DNA of 64,000 nucleotides from Terriglobia bacterium (GTDB lineage Bacteria > Acidobacteriota > Terriglobia > Bryobacterales > Bryobacteraceae), in assembly GCA_020073445.1 (NCBI GenBank), contig JAIQFE010000019.1, positions 62,001 through 126,000 on the forward strand, given 5' to 3'. A program made the position numbers and the translations under genes. Below the pieces are notes generated by a model. It had not been told where the DNA came from. It was given only the letters and a program-made list of their open reading frames with translations, and made no database searches. Positions 27,377-35,942 of the stretch are shown piece by piece; positions within the stretch are counted from its first letter, which is position 1; every line of letters starts with the position of its first letter.

Positions 27377-27931
27377 CTAATTCAAGTCCGCCGATTGCAG
27401 CAATGGATTGCTCCACGCCTTATTCCGCACATGCGTGCGCTTCTTTATCCGCCATCCTGCCGAGGTCTTCACGTACTGGTCCTCATACCCTCCGTATCGG
27501 GTTACGTCGCGCGGGCCCTTCTCGCCGATCGCCACCAGGTAGACACGTCCGCTCGCTCCATCTGGTGTCGGCGTGATCACGTGATTCACCATCAGGTGGC
27601 TCCAGTCCTTCCAGCCGACGTTCTTGCATCCCAGCGATCCGCCCCCCGCGGCGGCCGCCAGTTGTTCCCGGCCTTTGGCGCGCACCAAGCCGTGTTTCGC
27701 GAAGCCTTCCTCCGTGATGTTGTCGACGAATTCGCCGTCCGGCGTGTACAGATCGGCGTAATCGTATCCGTTGTTCGCACACGAATCGATGGCCTGTGCG
27801 TAACGATTCGCCAGTTGCTGAATCTCGATGTAGTCCAGCGCCGTCAGCGTTGGTTTCTGCTGCGCGCGAACCGCAACCAGCGTCAGAGCGCCAAGGCAGA
27901 AAATACCTGCCGCAATCAATCTGTTCCGCAT
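27377..27931 (-). CDS. NTF2/SnoaL-like exported protein
   Basis: The 184-residue protein has a signal peptide (about 1-23) and a SnoaL-type domain: TALDYIEIQQLANRYAQAIDSC, YADLYTPDGEFVDN, MVNHVITPTPDG and a final GWRIKKRTHV. The fold is used for many small-molecule enzymes; related proteins act as dehydratases or isomerases, but the substrate cannot be told. It lies between a methyltransferase gene and the SMP-30 gene, with no gap before the latter, suggesting one pathway. Confidence 0.8.
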   Translation of the reverse strand: MRNRLIAAGIFCLGALTLVAVRAQQKPTLTALDYIEIQQLANRYAQAIDSCANNGYDYADLYTPDGEFVDNITEEGFAKHGLVRAKGREQLAAAAGGGSLGCKNVGWKDWSHLMVNHVITPTPDGASGRVYLVAIGEKGPRDVTRYGGYEDQYVKTSAGWRIKKRTHVRNKAWSNPLLQSADLN

Positions 27932-27958
27932 GTCGAAGCTCTCCTTGTTTCCTGCGGC

Positions 27959-28510
27959 TTACTTCAAGTCGCGTGGGGGAATCGTCCAAAGATACAACTT
28001 CCGGCTGAAATACCCTTCGTCGCCGGTATCCACGGTGAACTCTTTCGCCGGTTTCCAGTCGCCCATATCGAACGTGTTGGAGACTACGCGCGTTCCCACG
28101 CGCAGTTCCTGCAATAGCTTGGGACGAAGCCGTGCGTTCACGCTGGTTAGCAGAAACAGCGTCACCACGCTAGCCTCGCGGATGTTGGCCTTGAACAGGT
28201 CGTTTTCCTCGAACCGGACCAGTTGTTCCACGCCGGCTTTCTTGGCGTTTTCGTTGGCTTCCCGGATGCGTTGCGGATCGATGTCGATCCCGACGCCCCG
28301 TGCGCCATAGAGCTTGGCCGCGGTGATCACGATACGGCCGTCGCCGCATCCCAGGTCGTAAACCACGTCGTCGCTGGTGACTCCGGCCAGCTTCAGCATG
28401 GCTTCCACGGCCACCTGAGTGGTCGGCAGATAGGGAACCTCGGGTGCCGGTTTTGGCGCCTGGGCCAGGGCACTCGAAACCAGGAGAATTGCGGCTGCCA
28501 GGGGTCGCAT
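27959..28510 (-). CDS. Exported class I SAM-dependent methyltransferase
   Basis: The 183-residue protein begins with a signal-like hydrophobic segment (residues 1-17), then has VPYLPTTQVAVEAMLKLAGV and the SAM site VYDLGCGDGRIVITAAK with the acidic GVGIDIDP that follows. The rest (SVVTLFLLTSVNARLRPKLLQEL) is typical of a small family resembling protein-lysine methyltransferases. An exported SAM enzyme is odd because SAM is cytoplasmic; the N-terminus may instead anchor it. It heads the three-gene minus-strand operon. Confidence 0.8.
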   Translation of the reverse strand: MRPLAAAILLVSSALAQAPKPAPEVPYLPTTQVAVEAMLKLAGVTSDDVVYDLGCGDGRIVITAAKLYGARGVGIDIDPQRIREANENAKKAGVEQLVRFEENDLFKANIREASVVTLFLLTSVNARLRPKLLQELRVGTRVVSNTFDMGDWKPAKEFTVDTGDEGYFSRKLYLWTIPPRDLK

Positions 28511-28620
28511 CTGACACCTCCTGGGGACCAGCCTATCCTAATCTGTACAAAACCGGGATTTCATCCGATAGAAACCCGTCAGACATGTAGTTGGATCACA
28601 ATAGAGGTGAGGGAGCTTCT

Positions 28621-29940
28621 GTGAATCTGGCGGGCTTTTTCGGCTGGCCAACGCGACTGAACGGGTCCGGGCCTCGAACCCCATCGCGCGCCGCGCGCAA
28701 GGCCATCCTGCTTTTCCGCAATCTCCTGTCCGAACGTGGCGAAGTTTCTGGCACCCTTCTCGCGGCCGAAGCATTGGCCGCCTATCAAGCGCTGGATGAT
28801 TCTTCCCGTACTGGATTCTTCGATCTTCTGGTTCAGGAATTCTCTCCCAATCCCGAGCAAGTCGCTAAAGCCAGCGACGCTTACCGCGCTGAACCATCCG
28901 CTGAAAATCTTGCCCGCCTGCAAGCCGCCGTGGAATCGCCTCGGGAGGAACTGTTCCAGCGCTTGAACCTTGCGCCCGGCGGCACCGGAATGTTGGTGGA
29001 GTTGCGCGGCCGGCTGCTGCGGAAGCTGGATCAGAATCCGCACTGGGAGCCGATCGTGGCGGATCTGGAGCGCCTGCTGATCGCCTGGTTCAATCGCGGA
29101 TTTCTGGAACTGCGCCGGATCGACTGGCGCACCTCCGCCCTGGTTCTCGAGAAGCTGATCCGGTACGAGGCGGTTCACGAGATCAAGGGCTGGTCCGATC
29201 TGCGCCGGCGCCTGGAATCCGATCGCCGCTGCTACGCGTTCTTTCATCCCGCTTTGCCGGACGAGCCCATCATCTTCATCGAAGTGGCGCTCACGCACGG
29301 CATGAGCGAAAAGGTCCAGCCGCTGCTCGATCCCGATTCTCCCGTTCTGCCTTGGGAATCGGCGGATTGCGCAATGTTCTATTCCATTACCAATTGCCAG
29401 GAAGGCCTGCGCGGTGTGCCCTTCGGAAGTTTTCTGATCAAGCAGGTGGTGGAGGACCTGGGCCGCGAGTTCCCGCGCATCCGGAAATTCGCCACGGTTT
29501 CCCCGGTTCCCGGTTTTCGCGAATGGCTCGCGTCGAATCCCGAGCTCGCCGGTCTTCAGGCCAAGCTCGCTCAAACCGGCTGGTGGGAGAACTCGGATCT
29601 CTCCGAAGAACTTCGCCAGGAGCTGGTTCCCCTGTGCGCACGCTATTTGCTGCACGCCAAGAACGGCCGTGAGCCGCTGGATCCAGTGGCGCGCTTTCAC
29701 CTCCGCAACGGAGCGCGCCTGGATCGGATCAACTGGCTGGGCGACATCTCCGCCGTGGGAATGCACCGCTCCGCGGGCATCATGGTGAACTACTTCTATC
29801 GCCTGGCCGATCTCGAAAAAAATCACGAAGCCTACACGTGCGACTATGACGTGGTGGCCGCTTCTGAGATCGAATCGCTCGCCAAACGCAATGCTCCGCG
29901 CCCCGCGCCCGCCCCCGACAACAAGCGCTTGCCCGCCTGA
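28621..29940 (+). CDS. Malonyl-CoA decarboxylase
   Basis: The start is placed at GTG 28621, which follows GAGGTGAGGGAG; a TTG 30 bases upstream is less likely. The 439-residue protein has the helical N-terminal domain and the catalytic domain with FHPALPDEPIIFIEVALTHGMSEKVQPLL, FYSITNCQEGLRGVPFGSFLIKQVVEDL, KFATVSPVPGF and FHLRNGARLDRINWLGD. The enzyme converts malonyl-CoA to acetyl-CoA and CO2, and so can drain fatty-acid precursors or recycle malonate. It stands alone, divergent from the methyltransferase operon. Confidence 0.93.
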   Translation: MNLAGFFGWPTRLNGSGPRTPSRAARKAILLFRNLLSERGEVSGTLLAAEALAAYQALDDSSRTGFFDLLVQEFSPNPEQVAKASDAYRAEPSAENLARLQAAVESPREELFQRLNLAPGGTGMLVELRGRLLRKLDQNPHWEPIVADLERLLIAWFNRGFLELRRIDWRTSALVLEKLIRYEAVHEIKGWSDLRRRLESDRRCYAFFHPALPDEPIIFIEVALTHGMSEKVQPLLDPDSPVLPWESADCAMFYSITNCQEGLRGVPFGSFLIKQVVEDLGREFPRIRKFATVSPVPGFREWLASNPELAGLQAKLAQTGWWENSDLSEELRQELVPLCARYLLHAKNGREPLDPVARFHLRNGARLDRINWLGDISAVGMHRSAGIMVNYFYRLADLEKNHEAYTCDYDVVAASEIESLAKRNAPRPAPAPDNKRLPA

Positions 29941-29986
29941 TTCAAGCCCTTCAAGCGCCACGTCCCGATGTGATATGCTGCATCGC

Positions 29987-30028
29987 CAAGGACACAAATC
30001 AAAGGACACAAATCAAAGGACACAAATC
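29987..30028 (+). repeat. Three tandem 14-bp units carrying the ribosome-binding site
   Basis: The unit AAAGGACACAAATC is present three times in direct succession (the first copy starts CAAGGA), ending 2 bases before the ATG at 30031. Each copy contains AAGGA, so the gene has three potential Shine-Dalgarno sites at 14-base intervals; only the last is close enough for normal initiation. Confidence 0.85.
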
Positions 30029-30030
30029 AT

Positions 30031-30531
30031 ATGAAAACCTTGGCTGTTCGCCTTGCCCCGCTGGCGCTTGCAGCGTTCTTATTCGGCTGTGCTCAGGCGC
30101 CGCCGCCCGCGCCCCCCGATACCCGCGCCGCCGATGAGAAGGCCATCCGCGACATCGAAACCGAATGGGTGAAAGCATTCGCCGCAAAGGATATGGATAA
30201 GATCCTCGCGCCCTATGCCGACGATGCGACGGTCCTGTTATCCAATGCGCCCACTATGGTTGGAAAAGACGCTATCCGGGCGGGAATGAAAGACACCGTC
30301 ACTGATCCCAAGTTCTCCCTGGATCTGAAAACCGTCAAGGTCTACGTATCCAAGGACGACCTGGCGTATTCGCAAGGCACCTACTCGGTCAAGACTGCCG
30401 ACCCGAAAACCAAGAAGGTTACGGCCGAAACGGGCCGCTACGTCGAGGTCTACAAGAAGCAGCCCGACGGTTCCTGGAAAATCGTCGAAGACATCAACAG
30501 CCCCGAAGCTCCCGCGACCCCCGCGAAGTGA
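30031..30531 (+). CDS. DUF4440/SnoaL-like lipoprotein
   Basis: The 166-residue product has a lipobox (AAFLFGC, Cys20), a Pro-rich linker, and a DUF4440-type domain (DEKAIRDIETEWVKAFAAKDMDKILAPYADDATVLL, then GTYSVKTADPKTKKVTAETGRYVEVYKKQPDGSWKIVED). Domains of this fold bind small ligands or act as simple enzymes; the function here is unknown. The start is preceded by the triplicated 14-bp unit, and an ~80-bp repeat element follows the stop codon. Confidence 0.82.
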   Translation: MKTLAVRLAPLALAAFLFGCAQAPPPAPPDTRAADEKAIRDIETEWVKAFAAKDMDKILAPYADDATVLLSNAPTMVGKDAIRAGMKDTVTDPKFSLDLKTVKVYVSKDDLAYSQGTYSVKTADPKTKKVTAETGRYVEVYKKQPDGSWKIVEDINSPEAPATPAK

Positions 30532-30542
30532 TTTGCTGGGAA

Positions 30543-30625
30543 GGGGACAGGCTACTCTGTCCCCTCGCGCAAAACCTTGACTTGGCGCACGAGCCTGGGA
30601 GTGGACAGAGCTGCCTGTCCCCTGC
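30543..30625. mobile_element. Miniature inverted-repeat element, copy 1
   Basis: The ends are inverted copies: GGACAGGCTACTCTGTCC (30545-30562) and GGACAGAGCTGCCTGTCC (30603-30620), and each end is itself palindromic. The same ~80-bp sequence recurs at 36919-36998. It encodes no protein. A non-autonomous mobile element or REP-like repeat is the best reading; the mobilising enzyme is not in the window. Confidence 0.7.
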
Positions 30626-30645
30626 AATCGCCTGCAGCCTGCGCT

Positions 30646-31164
30646 TTATTTGCCCTTGACGCTCGCCGCGGCGGGACCCACTGCGCCCTTGGTCGCCGAA
30701 TCCCAATGCTCCACCAGTTTCCCGTTCACGACCCGCAGCATGTCGAACCAAGTGGTGGTGTACTTTTTCCCCGGAGCCGACGGATCGTCGTACTCCTTCA
30801 CGAACGATAGCGTCACGTAGTCGCCTTCAGCCTGGATCGCGACCAGATCGTCGAGCGTCGCTGGAATCGGCGGCAGTTCCTTCGGCTTGATCGCATTGAA
30901 GTACGCCTTGAACCCCGCCATCCCGGTTTCGGCATTCGGGTTGTGCTGAATGTAGTCAGGCGCCATGTACTTGTCCGCTTCGTCTATGCGGAATCCTCGG
31001 AGCACCACGCGGAAAAAGTCATACACCACCTTCTTGTTCGCCGCGAGCTTCTTATCCTTGCTCTTGAGCATCGCGGCCTGATCCTTACCCGGGACCACGG
31101 GCAGTGCGGCGAATACCGGCGCGCAGGCCGCGGCCAAAGCGAGAGCACAACTAAGTAGGTTCAT
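30646..31164 (-). CDS. SnoaL-like exported protein
   Basis: The 172-residue protein has a signal peptide (about 1-19) and a polyketide-cyclase-like SnoaL domain: NKKVVYDFFRVVLRGFRIDEADKYMAPDYIQHNPNAETGMAGFKAYF, then VKEYDDPSAPGKKYTTTWFDMLRVVNGKLVEHWD. The HN and HW motifs are typical of this group. It is 27 bp downstream of the secreted-family copy C and probably co-transcribed with it. Substrate is unknown. Confidence 0.82.
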   Translation of the reverse strand: MNLLSCALALAAACAPVFAALPVVPGKDQAAMLKSKDKKLAANKKVVYDFFRVVLRGFRIDEADKYMAPDYIQHNPNAETGMAGFKAYFNAIKPKELPPIPATLDDLVAIQAEGDYVTLSFVKEYDDPSAPGKKYTTTWFDMLRVVNGKLVEHWDSATKGAVGPAAASVKGK

Positions 31165-31191
31165 CTTCGTCTCTCCTCAAAAGAAATAGTC

Positions 31192-32010
31192 TTACTTGCC
31201 TACCAGATGCCGGACGTCTACGTTGTTTTCCTGGCAGATGTACTCGTACAGTTCTCCGCCGGGGACGAACGGAATCAGATAACTGGTGGTCCACGGCTTC
31301 TCGTACATCTCGGGATCGTCGATAGTCACTTCGTAGCGCATCGACAGTTCATTCAAGCGCGTGAACTTCTCCATGATGTGCAATTGTTCCCCATGGGGGT
31401 GGCCGTCCTGGTCGAGCCAGGTGCGGTTATTGAATCCGATCACATCCGTCACCAGCGTGTCACCTTCCCAGTGCCCGATCGACTCCCCTAGGTACGTCGG
31501 ATTCGGATCCTTGGAATGCGGGCGTCCGTCCGTGTAGATTTCGCGCCATACGTGCGCGGCGCCTTCGAAAATGAAGAGCACGCGGTCGGGCTGCTGGAAA
31601 ATTTGAAATGGAAACGGAGTCGCATACATGCGGGGAATGCCGGGAGGCAGGCACAGCGCCTCCGGGTCGTCTTTCGATAACGTCGCCAGCCGCCGTTCGT
31701 ATTCCGCTTTTGCCGCCGCCTTGAACGGGACTTCGATCAGCTTCTCCACAGGCGACCGGTTCGGCCCGCCCGTTCCGGTTCCCGATAAATTCACGATGGT
31801 CCGGGGGTTCCAGGCGCCCTTGCCGTTCCCCAGATCCGGCTTCCCGTCGGCCAGCCGTGGCGTGGGTTTCGGATTGGCGGCTTGCGCACGCGGAACGTCG
31901 TTCAGCCGCCCGCCGATCCCCCCTTGCGCAGCCAGATAAGCTGGAATGATCGCGCCGAGCGCAGCTGCCGCCAAGACCCGCTGGTACATAATGTTTTTCC
32001 GGGTATGCAT
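31192..32010 (-). CDS. Secreted protein of the expanded family, copy C
   Basis: The 272-residue protein has a signal peptide and the same motif order as the copies at 22322 and 23068: ADGKPDL, CLPPGIPR, TDGRPHSKD, ESIGHWEGDTLVTD, TWLDQDGHPHGEQLHIMEKF and IDDPEMYEKPW. An in-frame ATG at 31989 (MYQRVLAAAALG) is an equally good start and gives a cleaner signal peptide. It is divergent from the arylmalonate-decarboxylase-like gene. Function unknown. Confidence 0.75.
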   Translation of the reverse strand: MHTRKNIMYQRVLAAAALGAIIPAYLAAQGGIGGRLNDVPRAQAANPKPTPRLADGKPDLGNGKGAWNPRTIVNLSGTGTGGPNRSPVEKLIEVPFKAAAKAEYERRLATLSKDDPEALCLPPGIPRMYATPFPFQIFQQPDRVLFIFEGAAHVWREIYTDGRPHSKDPNPTYLGESIGHWEGDTLVTDVIGFNNRTWLDQDGHPHGEQLHIMEKFTRLNELSMRYEVTIDDPEMYEKPWTTSYLIPFVPGGELYEYICQENNVDVRHLVGK

Positions 32011-32052
32011 AACGCCCTAAAATGATAGCCTATGTCAGAGGTGATCGCCATT

Positions 32053-32835
32053 ATGCATAGCAGTCGCCGGGAATTCCTGAAAGTTTCGGCCGCCGGACTC
32101 GCCAGCGTGGCTGCGGCATCGGCCGCGGAGCCCGTTCTGGGCATGATTTTCCCGCCCGCGGACTATCCGATTCCACCGGAGGCGAAGCTCATGTACCCCA
32201 CCGGGATCCGCTTTCTGGGCAAAGGCGTCGGCCTGGAACGGATGACGCCCGAGGGCTACGATAAAGCCGTCCCCAAGATTCTGCCCGCTGCCGAGGAACT
32301 GGCCAAGCAAGGCGCGAATGCCATCTCCATCATGGGCACTTCGCTTACGTTCTATAAGGGCGCGCAGTTCAATAACGACCTGATCGCGGCCGTCGCGAAA
32401 GCCACCGGGCTACCCGCCACGTCGATGAGCCGCGGAATCGTTGAAGGTCTCAAGGCAGTCGGTGCCAAGCGCGTCGCGGTCGCGACCGCCTATAACGAAA
32501 CCGTGAACGGCCGCCTGCGCGTGTTTCTGGAAGAATCCGGATTCCAGGTGCTAGGCGTGAAGGGCATGGGCATCGAACGCTTCGAGGATCGTCCTCCGGT
32601 GACGCAGGACGAACTGTTCAACTTCAGCGCGACCACCTATGAAGGGATGTCTAAAGCGGATACGCTACTGATTTCCTGCGGCGCGCTGAATACGCTGCGC
32701 TTGCTCGATCCGCTGGAGAAACGATGCAAAGTTCCTGTGGTGTCGAGCGCGCCTCACGCCTTATGGGCCAGCGTCCGGCTGCTGGGATTGAGCGGGCAGG
32801 CTAAAGGTTACGGCCGGCTTCTATCGCGGGCCTGA
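32053..32835 (+). CDS. Tat-exported arylmalonate decarboxylase/racemase-family protein
   Basis: The ATG at 32053 is chosen because GAGGTGA lies 8 bases upstream and the product starts with a twin-arginine signal (SRREFLK). The 260-residue protein closely follows the arylmalonate decarboxylase pattern: GMIFPPADYPIPPEAKLMYP, IMGTSLTFYKGAQFN, VAVATAYNETVN, LLISCGAL and VPVVSSAPHALW. Positions equivalent to the decarboxylase's Thr75, Ser76, Tyr126 and Cys188 are T96, S97, Y147 and C209. Only one catalytic Cys is present (G95 sits where racemases have the other), favouring decarboxylation. A signal peptide is unusual for this family. Confidence 0.85.
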   Translation: MHSSRREFLKVSAAGLASVAAASAAEPVLGMIFPPADYPIPPEAKLMYPTGIRFLGKGVGLERMTPEGYDKAVPKILPAAEELAKQGANAISIMGTSLTFYKGAQFNNDLIAAVAKATGLPATSMSRGIVEGLKAVGAKRVAVATAYNETVNGRLRVFLEESGFQVLGVKGMGIERFEDRPPVTQDELFNFSATTYEGMSKADTLLISCGALNTLRLLDPLEKRCKVPVVSSAPHALWASVRLLGLSGQAKGYGRLLSRA

Positions 32836-32989
32836 GCGCCATGGGCGGCGCTTTGAAGAAGAGTTTCATCGGACGGCTCGGGGGCTCAAAAGCTTTCCAA
32901 CGGGTTATCCCAAGCCTCTTCATTCGAGCAGTGAGCCGTCCTGCGCAGAAGATGGATGCGCACGGGATTTCGTTACGCGGGCAGGTCTC

Positions 32990-33640
32990 ATGAAGAAGAA
33001 ACGGCCGAGCTTCGATACTAAGTCCTTTTTGGCCAAGGTCGGCAAAGGCAGGACGATTACCGCCTACTGCAAGAACCAGCCGGTATTTGCCCAAGGCGAT
33101 CCCGCCGACGCGCTCTTTTATCTCCAAAAAGGCAAGGTCAAGCTCACGGTGGTTTCGCGCCACGGCAAGGAAGCGATTGTGGCCATTTTGGGGCCCACCG
33201 ATTTCTTCGGCGAAGGATGCCTGGCGGACCAACAGAAGCGCATCTCGACCGCTACCGCACTTTCTGATAGCTCGATCGTACGCATTGAAAAATCGGCAGC
33301 GATCAAAGTAATCCGGGACCAGCCCCGGTTCTCCGAGCTGCTGCTATCGTATTTGCTCTCCCGTAACATTCGGATCGAGGAAGATCTAATCGACCGGCTT
33401 TTCAACTCCAGCGAGAAGCGGCTGGCAAGGGTACTGCTCCTGCTGGCCAACTTCGGCACGAACGGCTCGCCCGAGCAAGTGATTCCAAAGGTCAGCCAGG
33501 AAACCCTGGCCGAGATGGTCGGCACCACCCGGGCCAGAATCAGCTTCTTCATGAACAAGTTCCGCAAGCTGGGCTTCGTCAAGTACGATGGCGGCCTCGA
33601 AGTCCACAGTTCACTCCTGAACGTCATCCTTCACGACTGA
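32990..33640 (+). CDS. Crp/Fnr-family transcriptional regulator
   Basis: The 216-residue protein has a cyclic-nucleotide-binding-type sensor domain (about 20-130, with FAQGDPADALFYLQKGKVKLTVVS and GPTDFFGEGCLA) and a winged helix-turn-helix (KVSQETLAEMVGTTRARISFFMNKFRKLGFV). No cysteine cluster of the FNR type is visible, so oxygen sensing through Fe-S is unlikely. Similar single-gene regulators are common in acidobacteria. The 154-bp gap before it (32836-32989) shows no gene. Its targets are unknown. Confidence 0.9.
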   Translation: MKKKRPSFDTKSFLAKVGKGRTITAYCKNQPVFAQGDPADALFYLQKGKVKLTVVSRHGKEAIVAILGPTDFFGEGCLADQQKRISTATALSDSSIVRIEKSAAIKVIRDQPRFSELLLSYLLSRNIRIEEDLIDRLFNSSEKRLARVLLLLANFGTNGSPEQVIPKVSQETLAEMVGTTRARISFFMNKFRKLGFVKYDGGLEVHSSLLNVILHD

Positions 33641-33724
33641 CGCTTCTCACAATTCCGCAAAAGTGAGCAGTTTTGTACAGACTGCGGTGAAGTTGTCCCT
33701 TATGCTGGAAGCCTCTTCGACAGC

Positions 33725-34804
33725 ATGAATATTCGCTGCTCCGCAGCACTCGCGTTGGGTCTGGTGTGCGGCCTGCCTGGCCGCGCACAGGAAGTTCCAG
33801 AACAAATCCAGGCACCTTCCCGCGATCTGGATCAACACACCATCAGGTCGAATATCGAATATCGGCTTACCCGCGGCGACCTGCCAAAGCTCTCCTTCGG
33901 AATCGAAAAGCCGAAAAACGTCGAAGTGGTCGGCGGCGGCGAAGAGCTTCTAAAGAGCTGTTTGAGTAACGCCACGATTTGGTCGAAAGATCCCCTGATG
34001 TTCCGGCTGGCGCACAGTCATGCGACCGAAATCCAAAGCTGCCGCGAGAACGAATCCCCCTCCATGCATGCCATCTTTCGGAAGGTGCCCAACAAGCCCC
34101 TGCAAGCCTGGGTGCATTTAGACGGGCACGGCGCTCAGACCTCGGGGAGCCGCATGGTCCACTTCGGCGAGTTCATCTATCACAAGCTCACCCTTCGGTC
34201 CAACGATCAGGACCAGATGTTCGAACATCTCCAGCGGTCATTTTCAAGCTCGCTCCAGACGCAGCCGGATCCCGTAACTCCGCTTACCGGGCACGAACAG
34301 TTCACGCTCTTCGCCTCCAAAACGCTGACCCGGGCGCAGCCATACGCCTCTTCCGTGATGTCGTCGGCTTTTCAGTTATTCAGCCCGAGCGACGTTTGGG
34401 GCCGGGGTATCGATGGGTTCACGAACCATCTGACGGCTTCCTTCACCCAGCGGGTGGCGACCTACGGCCTTCAGAGCGGCGCCGCCGCGGTTCTGCATGA
34501 AGATTTCCGATACCGGCCGTCGACCAGCAGCAACGTGTGGAAGCGCACCGGCCACGCTCTTATCAGTACGGTCGTCCTGGAAACGCCTCGGGGCGACGAC
34601 ATTGCTTTTGCCAACATTATCGCCGCCGTCGGCAGCGGAATCGTGATCCATACCTATCATCCAGGGCGGGAAATCTCTGCTCGCCCGGGCGCATGGAACC
34701 TCGCCGCTCTGAATCTGTTGGGATTCGCTCAAGGCAACCTCTGGACCGAGTTCAAGCCCGACATCAAGTACCTGGTCCGGCACAAACTGCTCCATCGAAA
34801 TTGA
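33725..34804 (+). CDS. Exported protein of unknown function
   Basis: The 359-residue protein has a signal peptide (about 1-21). Residues ~185-345 form a region I associate with acidobacterial proteins of unknown function: SAFQLFSPSDVWGRGIDGFTNHLTASFTQRVATYGLQSGAAAVLHEDFRYRPS, then TGHALISTVVLETPRGDDIAFANIIAAVGSG. It contains alternating small and aromatic residues that could be amphipathic strands of a membrane-associated domain. I do not recognise a named family. It is followed on the same strand by another exported protein. Confidence 0.6.
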   Translation: MNIRCSAALALGLVCGLPGRAQEVPEQIQAPSRDLDQHTIRSNIEYRLTRGDLPKLSFGIEKPKNVEVVGGGEELLKSCLSNATIWSKDPLMFRLAHSHATEIQSCRENESPSMHAIFRKVPNKPLQAWVHLDGHGAQTSGSRMVHFGEFIYHKLTLRSNDQDQMFEHLQRSFSSSLQTQPDPVTPLTGHEQFTLFASKTLTRAQPYASSVMSSAFQLFSPSDVWGRGIDGFTNHLTASFTQRVATYGLQSGAAAVLHEDFRYRPSTSSNVWKRTGHALISTVVLETPRGDDIAFANIIAAVGSGIVIHTYHPGREISARPGAWNLAALNLLGFAQGNLWTEFKPDIKYLVRHKLLHRN

Positions 34805-34861
34805 CCTCCGGCGATCCCCGCTCCCTTGCACCTGTCAGGTGGAATCGGTACGCTCTTCTCA

Positions 34862-35371
34862 ATGAAGGCACTTCGAATTTGCCTGGCGGGAATGTTTGCC
34901 GTCATCTTATCCGGACAAGCTCAGCCGAGAGATGTCGACGGCTGGGGCAAGATCCACTGGGGCATGACGATTGCCGATGCCAGCCAAGCTTATGTAATCG
35001 ACCGGCACGAAGATAACGAATTCTGGTCGCAGCTGATCGCACAGCCGGTTATGATCGGCGACATCACGATGCGGGTTTCCATCGGCGCCAAGCACGGCTC
35101 CGAGCAGATCAGCCGGGTACGCTTGTGGACGAACTTCAGGGGGAAGAACGGCGCGGACGATTTCGATACACTCAAGACGCAGCTGATCCAGAAATACGGC
35201 CCTCCAATCGATGGGGAAACGAGATCGGAAGGCACCGACGGCATCAGAACGTTCCTGTGGACCTTTCCTTCCACTTCCATTCGTCTGACCGTGACGCAAA
35301 GCCAAAACAGCCAGGGTCGCATCGAAGTGGAATACAACGCTACCGACAAGAACGCTCTGGACGCGTTGTAG
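34862..35371 (+). CDS. Exported protein with WGM motif, unknown function
   Basis: The start is placed at ATG 34862; the upstream TTG at 34826 lacks support. The 169-residue product has a signal peptide (1-20) and KIHWGMTIADASQAY at the start of the mature part. The similar AAWGMTQAEVLA occurs in the protein at 35943-36596, and such W-G-M segments begin a common repeat-like domain in secreted proteins. The rest predicts beta strands (VRLWTNFRG, FLWTFPSTSIRLTV). Function unknown. Confidence 0.65.
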   Translation: MKALRICLAGMFAVILSGQAQPRDVDGWGKIHWGMTIADASQAYVIDRHEDNEFWSQLIAQPVMIGDITMRVSIGAKHGSEQISRVRLWTNFRGKNGADDFDTLKTQLIQKYGPPIDGETRSEGTDGIRTFLWTFPSTSIRLTVTQSQNSQGRIEVEYNATDKNALDAL

Positions 35372-35378
35372 CCTGCCC

Positions 35379-35831
35379 TTAGAACGTATTGGGCATGGGA
35401 GTGAGTTTGGCTGACGAATAATCGGGAATCCTATTGCCGATGTAGTGGTGGTCGCGTCCGAGTGCTAGGGGACCACCCCCGTTCTTGATTGCCGTCATTG
35501 TCACGCGCATTCCATCTTCCTGTGTAAGCACGTCGAACTTACAGGTCGGGATGCCCGTGGTTGAGTCAAGATGACCTGTCGCAGTGAAAGTGATATGGCC
35601 ATCCTCAACGCGTCCGTCTTCGATGGGGGCTTCGCCGGGCCATGAGCCGATGCGCACCTTTCCAGTCACTAGATTCCCGTCAACCTTTAGATCCAGGATG
35701 ATAGAGCCTACGGTCTTTGGACCTGTTCGTGGATCGCCCACAAATACAACCTTCCATGCTCCGGTCAAATCGGAAGCGGTGGCATTCAGAATCAGGGCTG
35801 CGAAGAGAATCAGTATTCCACTGAATTTCAT
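35379..35831 (-). CDS. Small exported beta-rich protein
   Basis: The 150-residue protein has a signal peptide (1-19) and the sequence DLTGAWKVVF, GSIILDLKVDGNLVTGKVRIG and GHITFTATGHLDSTTG, a pattern of short strands seen in acidobacterial lipocalin-like or DUF-type extracellular proteins. No catalytic residues stand out. It converges on the gene ending at 35371, 7 bp away. Function unknown. Confidence 0.65.
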   Translation of the reverse strand: MKFSGILILFAALILNATASDLTGAWKVVFVGDPRTGPKTVGSIILDLKVDGNLVTGKVRIGSWPGEAPIEDGRVEDGHITFTATGHLDSTTGIPTCKFDVLTQEDGMRVTMTAIKNGGGPLALGRDHHYIGNRIPDYSSAKLTPMPNTF

Positions 35832-35942
35832 TGGCTGGCTCCTTTCGGTGCCCGTATTATCTCGAAAGGCAACTTTGAAAACTAGGGGCCTCGCAAAGCT
35901 GTAAAGCCCGACTAACTCCGCTCCCGATTTACAATAAGAATC

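Noticed and set aside
28579-30009. Open frame of 476 codons on the minus strand
   Set aside because: It is antisense to the clear malonyl-CoA decarboxylase gene and has no domain of its own.
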